DNA of 64,000 bases, taken from NCBI GenBank assembly GCA_023375785.1, contig SZWC01002385.1, positions 45,429 through 109,428 of the forward strand, read 5' to 3'. The notes under the pieces are model-generated. The model saw nothing but the letters and a program-made list of their open reading frames with translations, did no database searches and was not told the DNA's origin. Origin of the DNA: Penium margaritaceum (lineage: Eukaryota; Streptophyta; Zygnematophyceae; Desmidiales; Peniaceae). Positions 1 to 11,692 of this stretch are shown here, in pieces. Made by a program: the position numbers and the translations under genes. How positions within the stretch are numbered: the first letter of the stretch is position 1; the number at the start of each line of letters is the position of its first letter.

Positions 1-429
1 AAGCTGCAAGGACCAGAACTCAACTACGTCGTACACCAGAACAAAATACTGGCAGTCGTACATGCATTCAAGACTTGATGGTGTTACCTGGAGTGCTGCC
101 CATACATCGTGCGCACCGACCATCATTTTTTGAAGTGTTTGAAGACGCAACCAAATCTTAGTCAACGTCAAACCCAATGGATAGAGTTCCATGAATCTGG
201 GTCCAACTACGATATCGAGTAACAGCCAGCCAAAATCAACCTGGCGGATGCACTAACCTGCCAACCAGATTTCATGGCTGTAGTAACGAACTGTTGCAGA
301 GAGACCCATACCTTGAGCGGATGTTCTCACGAGGCTACGAACAGTACGGTGGGTAGGACAAGGCAAAATTCTGGCACGACGTACCGTTTTTGTGACGGCC
401 ATTCACTCAACAAGTGGTCGTTCCCCCGA

Positions 430-1010
430 ACAACGAATTTCGCCGAATTCTACTTGAAGAATTCCATGACACAGGAACAGGTGGACACTTCGGAGAGGAA
501 AAGGTGCTGAAGAAGCTGGCAAAAAACTATTGGTGGGACAAGATGCAATCCGATGTGGCCAATTTCTGCAAATCCTGTGACACATGTCAGCGACAAAAAT
601 CGTGTTGCACACGACCACCCAGACTCCTACACCCACTCCCCATTCCAATAAAACCGTGGGCCGACATCTCCATAGACTTTGTCACAGGATTTCCGATCAC
701 ACCAGAGGGATCCGATGCAATCCTCGTGATTGTTGACTGGTTTTCCAAAATGTCCCACTTCATTCCAACAACTACCACCGTCACCGCCTAGGGAACAATA
801 CGACTGTTTCTATACAATATCGTGCTGTTACACGATGTACCAAGAACCATCATGAGCGATACAGAAAGTCTATTCACCAGCCGTTTTTGGCACAAACTGA
901 TGACTCGCTACGGAAGTAGAATTCAACTTTTGACGGTGTTTCATCTTCAAATCAACGGTCAAACCAATCGGACAAACCAGACGCTCGAACAACTTCACAG
1001 AACACCATGA
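430..1010 (+). pseudogene. Integrase remnant of element A
   Basis: The zinc-binding segment carries the H..H..C..C spacing typical of retroviral-type integrases, with HDTGTGGHFGEEKV followed by CKSCDTCQRQKS. The catalytic-core segment follows, with the PWADISIDFVTGFP and TNRTNQTLEQ signatures of the gypsy integrase core. It is a decayed remnant and not a working gene. The family assignment is firm because both subdomains are in the expected order and spacing. Confidence 0.85.
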
Positions 1011-1824
1011 AAACCTTACGGGATGGATTGGACACAAAAACTCCTGACTGCCAAAATCGCATATAGTTTGGCAGTTTCCACCGCAACAGGTAAGACTCCG
1101 TTTGAAGTAGTGTATGACAAACTTCTTGTCACACCAGTTGGACAACAAAGTCCAAACAGCATTCCTGCGGTCGACGTTCAACGTCGCAACTGCGCCACCA
1201 TCTGGGAGGAAACACGGCAAATCCTTGCAAAGACACAAGCAACAATGAAACGAGCATTTGACCGACATCGCAACGACAACGTTTTTGACGTTGGAGACAA
1301 AGTCCTTCTCAGTGCGGCTAACATCAAACTCCGCGGAGCCGATGGTTTGAAGCTCAAACCATGGTGGTTAGGACCGTTTGAGATTGAGCGCATGCAAACC
1401 CCCATGGTTGCGTGACACAAACTCCCTGACACTACGCAAGTTTATCCAGTGTTCCATGTCAGGAGACTCAAGCGCTACCGAGTCCCTAGAGAGAACTTCC
1501 TCGACAGGGATGTGCCTCCCCCTCCTCCCGTTCAAGTGGACAAGGACACAGAGTACGTGATCGAGGACATCCTTGGCCATTGACAGCCTCCAAAGCGTCG
1601 ATCACCTCATCGACGGCTATTACCACTGTCACCGGGCCACATGTGTACGCGCGCCGGGACGTTGTGGCTAAAAGGGGAGAAAGTGTTACGTACCAGATGT
1701 ACATGAGTCCCAAATATTTCCAAGTGAGTATTTCTGTTATTGCACCAATAGCCCATTGTGTCGCAAGACTGCGATGTCCACTCCGATGGCCAAGGAAAAA
1801 TCGGCCAACTATTCCTGCCCTCTG

Positions 1825-2229
1825 TGAATCATCCCGAACCTCCTAACAATTTCAACCACTCTCGCAAACATATGACAGAAGTATCACGACCTTTTGATCA
1901 AATTCTCAACGCACCGAGAAGAATCTGGATTTATCAAGATGCATCTTGCATATTCACCGTCGATTCTCAAAATCCCCCAATTCCTCAACGGACATCCTAG
2001 AATCCGACCACTCCATGTGCCACTCCGCACGCGTCGCTCGACAATCGACCCGACGACCCCGACCATGCCTCATTTGTAACTCGACACTTGCATACGTATG
2101 TTTGATCATTTTGACACTTGTCATGGAAGTAAACTTACCACTAAACATAAGTTGCTCAAGTGTCCGAAATTCTTAATCGTGTTCTGCCTCGCAACTTCTA
2201 CCTGTTGACCACCTACGTTTTGTTTGGCA
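1825..2229 (+). repeat. 3' LTR of element A (405 bp)
   Basis: The LTR starts TGAATC and ends TTTGGCA, so it has TG...CA ends. It is homologous along its length, in reverse orientation, to both 405-bp LTRs of element B. The sequence just upstream (1750-1824) also aligns with the sequence upstream of B's 3' LTR, so the boundary is set by two independent copies. Confidence 0.85.
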
Positions 2230-2266
2230 TCACACGTACACACCTCGAGAAAGAAACAAGTTGTTA
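2230..2266. other. 37-bp spacer between two tail-to-tail LTRs
   Basis: This short AC-rich stretch separates the 3' LTR of element A from the 3' LTR of element B. It matches neither LTR. No shared 5-bp target duplication was found between its ends and the far side of B (8185-8189). Confidence 0.6.
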
Positions 2267-2671
2267 TGCCGAACGGAGCGTAGATGGTGAACGGGTAGAA
2301 TTTGCAAGGGAGAACACAATTTAGAATCAGGAACACTTGAGAAGTTTATAACTAGTAGTAAGTGTGATTCAATGACAAGTGTCAAAATGATTGAACACAT
2401 ATATACAAGTGTTGAGTTATGAATGAGGCATAGTCGGGGTCGTTGGGTCAATTGTCAAGCGGTGTGTACATGGTCGCATTGTGAATGGTTAGATTTGAGA
2501 AGGTCCGCCGAGAAATCGGGGGTCTTTGAGAATCGACAGTGAAGATGCGAGATGCATCTTTTAAAATCCAGATTCGTCTTGGTGCATCGAGAAGTCGACC
2601 GAAAGGTTGTGATACTTATGTCGTACATTTGTGAGAGTGGTCAAAGTTGTCAGAAAGTACAGGATGATTCA
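2267..2671 (-). repeat. 3' LTR of element B (405 bp)
   Basis: The pair of this LTR lies at 7780-8184. Both are exactly 405 bp, start TGAATC and end TTCGGCA when read on the minus strand. Identity between the two is about 85 percent by eye. Confidence 0.9.
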
Positions 2672-2895
2672 CTAAAAACGAGGGCAGCTAACCGGTTTTC
2701 CCTCGACCGTCCGAGTGAATGACGAGGTCTTGTGACACGATGGGCTGTTTGTGTAATAACAAAAATATCCATTCGTGAAGATTTGGGACTCGTGTACGTC
2801 TGGGACATAACACTCTAACCCCTTTGAGCCACGATGTCCCGACGCTAGTATAGATGTGGCCCAGTGACGGCGGTAATAGCCATTGATTAGGTGAT

Positions 2896-2995
2896 CGACG
2901 TCTCAGAGGTTGTCGTAGGGTTCCCAACTGTTGTGCGTGGCGTCATACTCGTTCCACTTGACAAGATATTCTGTCATATTGCATCGTGGTTGATG
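2896..2995 (-). pseudogene. Chromodomain of element B
   Basis: The minus strand reads YVIEDILGH, then EYLVKWNEYDATHNSWEPYDNL about 6 residues later. The aromatic residues (Y, W, W) and the LVKW...SWEP pattern are diagnostic of the chromodomain at the end of chromovirus integrases, which in this family guides insertion toward marked chromatin. It identifies A and B as chromoviruses. Confidence 0.9.
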
Positions 2996-3419
2996 GCCGA
3001 GGATGTCCTCTATGACGTACTTTGTGTCCTCGTCCATTTGAATTCAAGGAGGGGGAGGGAAATCCCTGCTGGGGAAGTTGTCTCCGGGGTCTCGGTAGTG
3101 CTTGAGTCTAGAAACTCGGAATACCGGATGAACTTGCATAGAGTCGGGGGGTTTGAGTCGTGCAACCACGGGGGTTTGCATGCGCTCGATCTGAAAGGGT
3201 CCCAACTATTGGGGTTTGAGTTTTGAACACTCGACTCTGTGGTGTTTGATGTTGGCCGAGCTGAGGACTTTGTCGCTAGTGGCAAACATGTTGTCGCTAC
3301 AATTTTGGTCAGCTGCTTGTTTCATCACTCCTTCAGTGTTCGCGAGGATTTGGCATGTGTCTTCCTAGATGGTGGTGAAGTCTCAGTGTTGAACATCGAC
3401 CGCATGAATGTTGCTACAA

Positions 3420-4353
3420 CTGTGTAGTCCAGCTGGTGTGGCGGGAAGATTGCCATACACCACTTCAAATGGAGTTTTACCCAATGCGATTGAAACTGCC
3501 GAATTACATGCGACATTGGCAGTCGGGAGTTTTTGTGCCCAATCCGTCTTGTGAAATTTGCATAGTGTTTAGAGAAGCTGTTCAAGCGTTTGGTTTGTTC
3601 GCTCGGTTTGACCATTGGTTTGAGGATGAAACGTCGTTAACAGTTCAATTTTGCTTATGTAGCGAGTCAGTTTGAGCCAAAAATGGCTGGTGAATCGACC
3701 GTCTCTGTTGCTCGTGATGGTTCTCGGTATGCCGTATAGCCGCACGATGTTGTTTAGAAGCAGCCATGCTGTTTCCTCGGCGGTGACGGTGGTTGTTAAT
3801 GGGATGAAGTGGGAATTTTTTGAAAACTTCTCAACAACCACAAGGATTGCGTCATACTCCTCGGGTGTGACAAAGTCCATGGAGATGTCAGCCCACGGTT
3901 CCGTCGAAACGGGGAGTTGTTGCAGAAGCCCGGGTGGCTGCATGCAATGGGATTTCTGTCGCTGATATGTGTTGAAGGATTTGCAGAAGTCGGCCACGTC
4001 AGATTGTATCTTGTCCCAATATTAGATTTTTTTCTAGCTTCTTCAGCGTCCTCTCCGAAGTGTCCACCTAGACCTGTGTTGTGGCACTTTTCAAGCAACA
4101 TGCGGCAAAATTCGTCTTTCGGGGGAACGACTACGTGGGGAGTGAAGCATCGCCACCAATAGGGTGCGTTGTACCAGGATTTTGCCTTGTTGTCTCCGCC
4201 GTGCTGGTTGTAGCCTCGTGTGCACAACCGCTTGAGATATGGGTCTCGCTGTAGGTGTAGCGTTACCACCTCAGCCATAAAATTTGGTCGGCGAATCTGC
4301 CGGATTGATTTTGCCTGGTCGGTACTCAATATCATAGTCGAACCCAGATTCAA
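3420..4353 (-). pseudogene. Integrase of element B
   Basis: The zinc-binding region lies at about 4140-3960 (ending near SDRN/YQRQKS) and the catalytic core at about 3960-3570, with PWADISMDFVTPEEYDAILVVV and TNGQTERTNQTLEQ signatures. The C-terminal part, about 3560-3240, resembles that of element A. It is decayed, with several breaks. Confidence 0.85.
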
Positions 4354-4411
4354 GGAACTCCATCCATCGGGTTTGACGTTGACTGATATTGGGCTGTGTT
4401 TTTAGGTGTAT

Positions 4412-4633
4412 CTATGCATGGTGGTCGGTGCGCACGATGCATCGGTGACACTTTAGGTAATACTGCCATGTCTTGAATGCATGTACAATCGCCAGCATTT
4501 CTTTCTTATGTACGACGTATTTTAGGTCCGGTCCTTGCAATTTTTGAGACATGTAGGCAACCGGTTGCTCGCTGTTGCTGTGGTCTTGCAAGAGGACTGC
4601 GCAAATGGCTTGATCTGAAGCATCTGTAGCCAT
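4412..4633 (-). pseudogene. RNase H of element B
   Basis: A 73-codon open stretch shows TDASDQAICAVLLQ, then KLQGPDLKYVVHKKEMLAIV and RTDHHA. These are the hallmark RNase H and connection motifs of gypsy polymerases. The same motif appears at the very start of the window in element A. Confidence 0.85.
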
Positions 4634-4741
4634 GACATAGTCAACCCTCGGATGGACTTATTGTAGGGTTGGCATCGAGGTCAGAGCATTCCGCAAAGAG
4701 GTGAATGCTTCTTGTTCGCTATCTCCCCATTTCCACTTGTT

Positions 4742-5490
4742 TTATTTTTGAGCGAGGTAGGAAAGAGGAAGTGACACTCGGGTGTAGTCCCGATCAAAGC
4801 ACCGGTAGTAATTGCATAAGCCGAGAAAAACTTGAATCTCTTGAACGTTGGTCGGTACCGGCCAATCAGCGACTGCTGCCACTTTTTTTGGATCCATGGT
4901 GATCCTTCCACCGTTGATGATGTGGCCCAAAAACTTGATCAAACGGCGACCAAAGTTGCACTCTAAGAGTTTTCTGAAAATGTAGCTCTTTGAAAAACTT
5001 CAAGAAGTTTTCAAATATGTCCATCGTGCTCCTCGGGGTGTGGCAGTACATCAAAATGTTGTCGAGATACACGCAATAAAATCATCGATGTATGGTTGGA
5101 AAACATTGTTCATTGCTGCCGTGAATGTTGCTGGGGTGTTTTTGAGTCTGAACGGCATTACTGTGAACCCAAAATTCCCATAGATGATTTGGAACGCTGT
5201 TTTCTTGATGTCAACGTCTGCCACACATATCTGGCAATAACCGTTTTGCAAGTCGGTTTTGGTGAGAATTCAAGCTCTTCGGAGTCGGTCAAAAAGTTTG
5301 TTAGTTTAACAAAAAGGGTAGCAGTTCTTGGTGGTGGTGTTATTCAACACTTGATTGTCCACACACATCCGCACCTCACCAGTTTTCCTTCTTACAAACA
5401 TATCTGGTGCGGCGTGTGATGACTTGGATGGGCGCGTGAACCCCTGACCGAGCATCTCGTCGAGATGCTTTTTCAGCTCGGTTAGCTCGT
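4742..5490 (-). pseudogene. Reverse transcriptase of element B
   Basis: Recognisable pieces include FGFTVMPFRLKNTPATFTAAMN (fingers and palm), YLDNILMYCHT at the position of the YxDD catalytic loop, and IKFLGHIINGGRITMDPKK with FLGLCNYYRCF (thumb). The order matches gypsy reverse transcriptase. The copy is decayed. Confidence 0.8.
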
Positions 5491-6100
5491 GATTGCTCGT
5501 CTGATAGGCCCCTCAAACTATAGGTCTGCTACCTGGCTTTAGTTCCATGTAATGGTCAATGTCTCATTGAGGAGGTAAGGTTCTAGAGAGGTTTTCAAGG
5601 AAGACGTTTGCAAACTCCTGGATGCGTGGTGCAAACTCTTTGGGTACCATCGCAAACTTTGTGGATGCCGATGAGGCTAATGAGGCCTATGAGTCAGCTG
5701 CTGCCCATTCCGCTTCTTCCATTGGCACGAGATGTATGAGCCACACATGATATCCTCGTCGTATATAGTGTTTGGCCACATTGAGCAGTATCGATTGCAC
5801 TGGTTGTCACCTTTTGGCTACCACAATTTCCTCTACTGCTTCCACCTCTACTGCTTTCACTATGGCCTTCCGTCCCATGCGCGGAAGTTGTTGTTTGGCA
5901 CCGTTGATTCACATGTAGATATTGCTGTTGTTCCATTTGACCTCCGGATTGTGCCGGTACAGGAAATCTTGTCCCAGGTTGATTTTGTGATTGCTCATTG
6001 GACAAGACCTCCAAACCATTACACCCTGTAGATCCCCCACTTGTAGTCGTAGTGGTTCTTGGAGGTTCCGTATCTGGAATCTTTCATCGACATTTTTTCC

Positions 6101-6373
6101 CTAACACGTCCCTGGTTTTGTCCGCAAACTAAACTTGCGAACCATGATGCTGCTTACGAAGCTGTGTGAAGATCCTCCATCCAATAGTGCCGGTACTGTC
6201 TTGCAACTCTTGCATCCTTGAGGCTGAACTTTTGGCAGTAATGCTGGTTGGTCACCTTTGTAACCCTCGTCGTACTTTGCGATCTCAAAAACCCTCTGCG
6301 GTAATGTAGGCCGTTCAGATGGACTTTCGTTGAGCACAGATCGCTCCTCACAGACAAGAGTTGCGTTTTTCAC
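6101..6373 (-). pseudogene. Aspartic protease region of element B
   Basis: A 90-codon open stretch contains PALLDGGSSHSFVSS, the retropepsin active-site neighbourhood. It lies between the zinc-knuckle remnant and reverse transcriptase, as expected for gypsy. Confidence 0.7.
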
Positions 6374-6429
6374 TCCTGTCCTTTGCCATTTCCTGACTCA
6401 CTTTTCTACGACTTCCCTCTGTTTTTGGC

Positions 6430-7663
6430 CTGGTGCTTGCTCTGACAGTTGTGAGCGATGTGCCCAATGTTTTTTTCATTGTAGCAGGTGCGCGTATCTC
6501 TCTGGTTGACCGCATCCACTTCCATCGGAGTCAAGGAGTCTGCCGACTGGCTTTCCCCGTTTCCACGATAACTGTGGTTGGGAGGTTGCTAGTCATAGGA
6601 TTCCTCGATCTGAGCGTTGTACTCAGCGCTGTCGATCCTTTCTGCTGTTGCAATCATCCGAGGCAATTCATTTTGAATGCCGAAAATGACGATTGCTCGA
6701 TGTCTTGCTTGAGGACGTTGTTGTAGTAAAAACACAGTTTGCCGAGGGCAAACTGTGTTTGAACTGAACTCTCTGGTGAAGATCTCGCGGAATCTCTGTG
6801 TGCTCTCTGCCACGCTGGACTGTTGACGAAGATGCTGGGGTTTGCATCGTGTGTTGGACTTTTTGTTCAGTCATCCAAAACGTGCGAGCATCACCCACGA
6901 GAATTTTTCCTAGTCGGTAGTTGGCTTCACCGCGTCTTGCCACTGTGGGTTGATCAGCTCCAAAGGTAGAACGCATGCAGTTGGTGATATGAGACAGGCA
7001 CCTTTGGTCGTTGATGATGCCCTGCCGGTCTCCTGCTACCGTTGGATGGTCTTTAGATCAGACCAATAACTTAGCGCCGTGCCACACAAAAGCTTGGCTG
7101 TGAGGTCAATTTTCTTATGATCCTTGTTGATTCCAACAGTGGTGAAGTACACCTCCAAACTCGTCAGCCATATCCAAACTGTCGGTCCCTTTGAGTTCGT
7201 AGGATCAAAAAGTTCTGGTAGAGCCGGAAAAAATTGGGGTTCGTTCAATAGTTGGGAATTTCTCTCGACAAGCACTGCCTCACATGCGTTTGCGTTGCAA
7301 AGAGTCTCCATCATGATGTTGAGTTGTTGGAGCAGATGGCTATTTTTCCCCTTGATCGCGGAGATCTGGTTTGCCCGTTCTTCGTTGATCCGCGCCTTGT
7401 CCAGTGCCACATGTTGTCCCCACTGTCGTCGTTGAGGCTGTTAGTAGGGACGTCTGGCTTACTGCTGTTGGGTCTGTGACCGGGTTGGTGGTTGAAGCTG
7501 TAGGGGTTGGTCCAGGTGCCGCATAGCCTGCCACTCCAGCATTCTCTGTCGCTTCACGGTTTGCGTGCAACAGCACGTTTTGCTCCTCCATCGCCGAAGT
7601 CGTTGTCAAAGACCCGCTACTGGTTGTCGGGTTGCGCTTGCTTGCCTCAATTTGTAGCCGCAA
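6430..7663 (-). pseudogene. Gag of element B, with zinc-knuckle remnant
   Basis: The clearest part is a 124-codon stretch at 7036-7410 containing FFPALPELFDPTNSKG and LTAKLLCGTALSYWSDL, which fits the retrotransposon gag family. A cysteine/histidine zinc-knuckle remnant (CYNEKNIGHIAHNC) lies at about 6490-6430. The upstream Thr/Ser/Gln-rich piece (7340-7663) overlaps the start of gag. It is decayed. Confidence 0.7.
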
Positions 7664-7760
7664 AGTCTATGAAATCTTGATGTGCGAGATGCGCTGACGA
7701 CTTGTGCAAGGTAGTCCTCCGGATGGGTAAAGCAGCCGGATGCCTCTCTTGCAGTGCTAC

Positions 7761-7773
7761 GCTTTAATACCAA
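7761..7773 (-). promoter_or_regulatory. Primer-binding site of element B
   Basis: The minus strand reads TTGGTATTAAAGC a few bases inside the 5' LTR. This resembles the initiator-Met tRNA complement TGGTATCAGAGC, with a few substitutions. Confidence 0.65.
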
Positions 7774-7779
7774 GTATTA

Positions 7780-8184
7780 TGCCGAACGGAGCGTAGATGG
7801 TGAACAGGTAGAAGTTGCAAGGCAGAACACAGTTTAGAATTAGGGACACTTGAGCATCTTATAATAGGCGGTAAGTGTACTTCGGTGACAAGTGTCAAAA
7901 TGATCGAACATACATATACAATTGTTTAGTTATGAATGAGGCATAATCGGGGTCATTGGGTTGATTGTCAAGCAACGCATGCGGGGTCGCGTCGTGAGTG
8001 GTCGGATACGAGAATTTTTGCCGAGGAATCGAGAGTCTTTGAGAATTCATGCTGAAGATGCAAGATGCACCTTTATAAATCCAGATTCATCTCAGTGCGT
8101 TAAGAAGTCAACCGAAAGGTCATGATACTTCTGTCGTAGATTTGCGAGAGTGGTCGAAGTTGTCAGAAGTTTCAGGAAGATTCA
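7780..8184 (-). repeat. 5' LTR of element B (405 bp)
   Basis: Partner of 2267-2671, with the same length and ends. A possible TATA-like stretch (minus strand of CTTTATAAA near 8070) sits in the middle of the LTR. Confidence 0.9.
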
Positions 8185-8194
8185 TAAAGAGCGA

Positions 8195-8517
8195 GAGCTG
8201 TTGGTCGGTTTGCCCAACTTGCACACTTTGCCGTTGGGAGCTTTGACTCCTTCGAGCATCTCCATCATCACTTCCTTGTCGAGCTTCCTGTGAAGGAAAG
8301 CTGTTGTGACGTCCATCTGGTGTATCTTCAGGTTCTTTGCGGTTGTCATGGCAAGGAGAGAGCGGATGTAGGCAAAGGTCACGATGGGTGTGAACGTCTT
8401 GTCATACTCAGAGCCCGGGCATTGAGAAAACCCCTTTGCCACTACCCTCGCCTTGAAGTTTTTGATTTTTTTGACTCGCTTCTTTTTCATTCGGAGGACC
8501 CACTTGGATCCCACCAC
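8195..8517 (-). pseudogene. Reverse transcriptase start of element C
   Basis: The open stretch reads GSKWVLRMKKKR, then [19 protein letters not shown] and IHQMDVTTAFLH, which are the conserved first blocks of copia reverse transcriptase. The last few codons next to 8185 do not look like pol and may be filler at the insertion junction with B. Confidence 0.85.
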
Positions 8518-9228
8518 GTGGGACTTGTCGGGTCTTTACACAAGCACCCACGTGCTCGGTAATGGACGCGAGTTGCTGTCCACTACCTCCTTTCACTTCG
8601 CATCTGGGCCATTCATCGCCTTCGCCACTGTTGATGGCTCTTGCTGAGCCTTGCACAACCAGCTAAGGTCAGCCCAATCGTCCTCATACCGCAAAGGTGC
8701 TTTCTTTGGTAGCAAACTGTGCTGGGGTGCTGGTGTGGCTTCTTGCGTTGCTGTTGGTGGTACCATAGATGGTGGTTTGTCGTCGTCGTTGTCGGAAGAG
8801 TAGTCAGACTCCAAGTCAGACTCGGAAGCCCTGGACGCCTTGGTATCCGCATCCCTGTCAGCTGCCGCGTAATCTTGTGTACCTACTCTCCAATTCCCAC
8901 CACATGCTGGCAAAGTGAGCCAGTTGTTGGGTGCTTCATCTTTAGACTCAAGCAACACTATCCACTCTCCCGCCTTCAGAGCAAGGATCGGGTTGAGTAG
9001 CTCTCCCTTCCCAAGGGTGCATTCATCAAACTCAATTTCGCAGCTCCTCACGTCCTTGCTTGCTGCCTGGTCCCAAAGCAAATAGGCTTTGTCTGACGTG
9101 TCGTACCCAACCATGACGCACTTTTTGGAAGGTGCGTCTAGCTTGCCTCCACCTTCTCCCGGCTGGATCTTCACCCATGCAGTTGACCCGAACACCTTCA
9201 GATGAGAGGCATTGGGTTTCTTTCCTGG

Positions 9229-9702
9229 TCATGCTTCTTGTGGGATCTTTAGCTGCTTGTCCTGCTCCTTTACACGCTTTTGCAAGGTGGCTTCTGGTGT
9301 GAGGCTCAAGAGGTAGCAGGCCGTTGTTGCAGCTTCAGCCCAAAAGCGAGGTGGGAGCATGGCGTCAAAGAGCATGCTTCGTACCATGCCGATTAGGATC
9401 TGGTTCATCCTCTTTGCCACGATGCTGCTTTGGGGGTTGTAAGGGGTGGTTTGCTTGTGGCAGATGCCATGATGCTTGAGCCAAGGCTTGCATGCTTTGT
9501 ATTCACCTCCGTTGTCACTTTGGAGCATCTTCACCTTCTTGGACGTGTGCTGCTCTACGATGGCGATGAACTCAAGGAGCTTTTGCTTGACCTCTCCCTT
9601 TGTTTTGAGAAAGTAGATCCACAACTTGCGGCGGTGGTCTTCGATGGAAGTCAGGAAGAACTTTCTTCCTTTGTTAGACGTTGTGCAAAAGGGTCCGCAC
9701 AC
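9229..9702 (-). pseudogene. Integrase core of element C
   Basis: A 157-codon open stretch shows GPFCTTSNKGRKFFLTSIEDH (first catalytic Asp region), LQSDNGGEYKACKPWLKHHGI (second) and TPYNPQSS, which is copia integrase. AEAATTACYLLSLTP follows in the C-terminal part. A linker with KVQPGEGGGKLDAPSKKCVMVGYD-type sequence continues at 9195-8600. Confidence 0.88.
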
Positions 9703-9900
9703 GTCACAGTTGATGAGGTCTAGGACATTCTCCGCTCATTGACCTCCTCTCTCGAACGGCTTCTTCTTTGCCTTTTATTGGAGGCATGGTTCACAAAACG
9801 TACATCCTTCTCCATGCTTCATGGTGCACCCTTCCATTTCACGGACTACCTCTTGCTTCTGCATCTTTTGCAGCTTTCTGTCGGCCACGTGGCCAAATTG

Positions 9901-11001
9901 TCAGTGCCACAGCTCAGCATTGTTTTCCTTGGTTGATGTGGTGGTTGCAGCGGTTGCTGACAGTGCATCATTTGGCTTCGGTGCCACTGTCTTGGTGGCA
10001 CATGCTAGTCCCTCATCTGACGCCTTGATGACTTTGGTTTGAAGCACGTAGAGGCTGTCGACTCTTGGAACTTGAAGCATGAGGTCGTCTTTGGTGTAAA
10101 AAATGTTGATGTCCTTATTTTTCAGGGCCACGGCTTCCTTGTTGGTGAACCCCACTGTCATGTTGTTGTCGGTGATTTGTGAGACCGACAGCAGGTTCGC
10201 TGCAAAGGAGGACATGTACACCACCTTTTGAAGACTGATCTCCTTCTCGGCATCATTCATATTGAACGTGATCACCTTGTCCCCTTCGCCCATGGCTTGG
10301 ACGACACCGCCATTTGTACACTTGATGCGTATGTTAGATTCAGCAATGTAGACACATCCACCCTTGTCTTTTGAGGAGTGGTGGTTGGTGCCGGAGTCAA
10401 GGGTGAATGCCCAGGGCCTAAGGAGCGCTGTCCCATTCATGGGCAACCCTTCAGCCATCATTTTGGTGAGCTCCTTCTTCTCCTTCCCACCTTTGTTTCC
10501 GCCTTCTTTCCTAGGACTACGGCAGTCCCTAGTCCTGTGCCCAGCATTGCCACAGCTGTGATAGCTGCCGGGCTTCTTAGAACTTATCCCGCCACCATTG
10601 CCTTTCCCTCCACCGCCACCGCTTCCGCTGTTGCCTTGACTGGAGCGAGAGCTTACACCTTGTCCACCGAAGGGAGAGGCATAGGCTGAAGTGTTTGCCT
10701 CACTGCCACTACGTCGCATGGACTCATTGCGGATGTGTTCGGTGACAGCCTCATACGTCAGATCTGCCTCCTTCCAAGCACCAAATACGATGATCAAGGA
10801 TCCCCAGCTTTCCGGCAGCACCATCAGAAGGATCATGGCACAAATGTTGGAGTCAAGATTCCATTCCATTTGCTGGACCTCTTGTAGCACGTTGTCGAAC
10901 GACTGCATAAATGCGGGCATCGATTCTCCTTCGCTCACCCTCATCAACATCAACCTTTGGAAGATGAAGAGTCGGTTTGCTAGGGTGTTTGATTGATGCA
11001 C
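9901..11001 (-). pseudogene. Gag-protease open region of element C
   Basis: A 366-codon open stretch begins inside gag. It shows copia gag helices (residues 1-95), a Gly/Ser-rich linker, a CCHC zinc knuckle CGNAGHRTRDC at about residues 150-160, and the protease active site LDSGTNHHSS at about residues 201-210. SLQKVVYMSSFAANLLSVSQ and the pre-integrase region follow. Upstream gag sequence continues to about 11270. It stays readable over more than 1 kb, although it is part of a broken element. Confidence 0.85.
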
Positions 11002-11401
11002 ACACGAGAGTTTTGCGTAGGCCTCAGCAGCCGGCGTGCATCATGTGATGTGGGAGAATTGAGTCTCATTGATTGATATCACAAGTATGGCGAGAGCCAT
11101 GTTGTTCTTTATCTTCCATGCTACAATGTCAGTTGCATGCGTAGTCAATGTTGCATCGGCAAGTGCTATTTCGGTCCCTTTTAGGATTTTGAGATAGCCA
11201 CGCACATTCATGACAATCTCAAACTATCATTTTGCATAAGGGAAAACCTGTCCCCGTTATTTTTGACATACCCACCTCAAGGCGGGCTTGATTCGGATCC
11301 GCCTTTTTTGGCGGTTGCTCCTCTTCTCTACTTTGCTGCTACTCTACTACGTTGAGGACAATGAGGCTGAAGAGGCTGCTGACTGCGACCGTTGTCAAAG
11401 G

Positions 11402-11692
11402 TGCAGTTGGTTCCGTTGCATACCCCTCCTGCCGATGATTGCCTAAGGTGATGATGCCATCGTGAGAAAAACAGACTCGGGGTTGTACCACCTTCTAAAG
11501 GGGTAGAGCTTTATCTTGTTGGGGCTCGAGGGTCTTTTCCAACACGGACAGAGCTATCCCCCAACCCCTAGTCTGCCACATGCACACACCCTACCTGAAG
11601 AAGTTGATGGAGCCGATGGAGCAGATGGAGCCGTCTGATGTTTCTGAGCCGAATAAAGACAGAGCATGCTAGAGATGGCATTGGTATGGACA
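11402..11692 (-). repeat. 5' LTR of element C, running into the gap
   Basis: Its left end starts TGCAGTT, as in the LTR of element E (30146, 56609), and the next 30 bp align with that LTR. It also shares a run of GATGGAGC-type 9-bp repeats (11608-11632) with E. The right end is lost in the run of Ns, so the length is unknown. Confidence 0.65.

Larger units (their letters stand above)
1..2229 (+). mobile_element. Element A: chromovirus-type Ty3/gypsy retroelement, 3' part
   Basis: This is a fossil gypsy element that enters from the left edge of the window. In order it shows the end of RNase H (about 1-140), the integrase zinc-binding region (about 430-600), the integrase core (about 640-1010), the integrase C-terminal region with a KPWWLGPFEIE-like module (about 1030-1400), a proline-rich linker and a weak chromodomain-like region (about 1540-1700), then a 405-bp 3' LTR. 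The RNase H - integrase - chromodomain order marks Ty3/gypsy chromoviruses. It is broken, with several breaks. It belongs to the same family as element B, whose matching regions align with it on the opposite strand. The 5' portion lies outside the window. Confidence 0.85.
2267..8184 (-). mobile_element. Element B: Ty3/gypsy chromovirus with both LTRs
   Basis: This 5918-bp element lies on the minus strand between two 405-bp LTRs with TG...CA ends. Going down from 7780 it has an initiator-Met primer site, gag with a zinc-knuckle remnant, aspartic protease, reverse transcriptase, RNase H, integrase and a chromodomain, which is the canonical chromovirus order. The length fits the family. It is broken, with more than ten breaks spread over gag and pol. 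By eye its two LTRs are only about 85 percent identical, so it is old. On the right it abuts copia element C inside C's reverse transcriptase region, so B, or the A-B pair, inserted into C. No clean target duplication is visible. Confidence 0.9.
8185..11692 (-). mobile_element. Element C: Ty1/copia retroelement, 5' LTR to reverse transcriptase
   Basis: Reading leftward from the gap there is LTR (11402-11692 and beyond), a degenerate primer site, gag with zinc knuckle and protease (about 11270-9900), integrase (9702-9229), an acidic linker (about 9195-8600) and the start of reverse transcriptase (8517-8195). Gag - protease - integrase - reverse transcriptase is the copia order. It stops where element B begins, so the rest of C should lie left of elements A and B, outside the window. 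It is broken, with a handful of breaks, but keeps long open stretches. Its gag start and LTR resemble those of element E. Confidence 0.88.
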
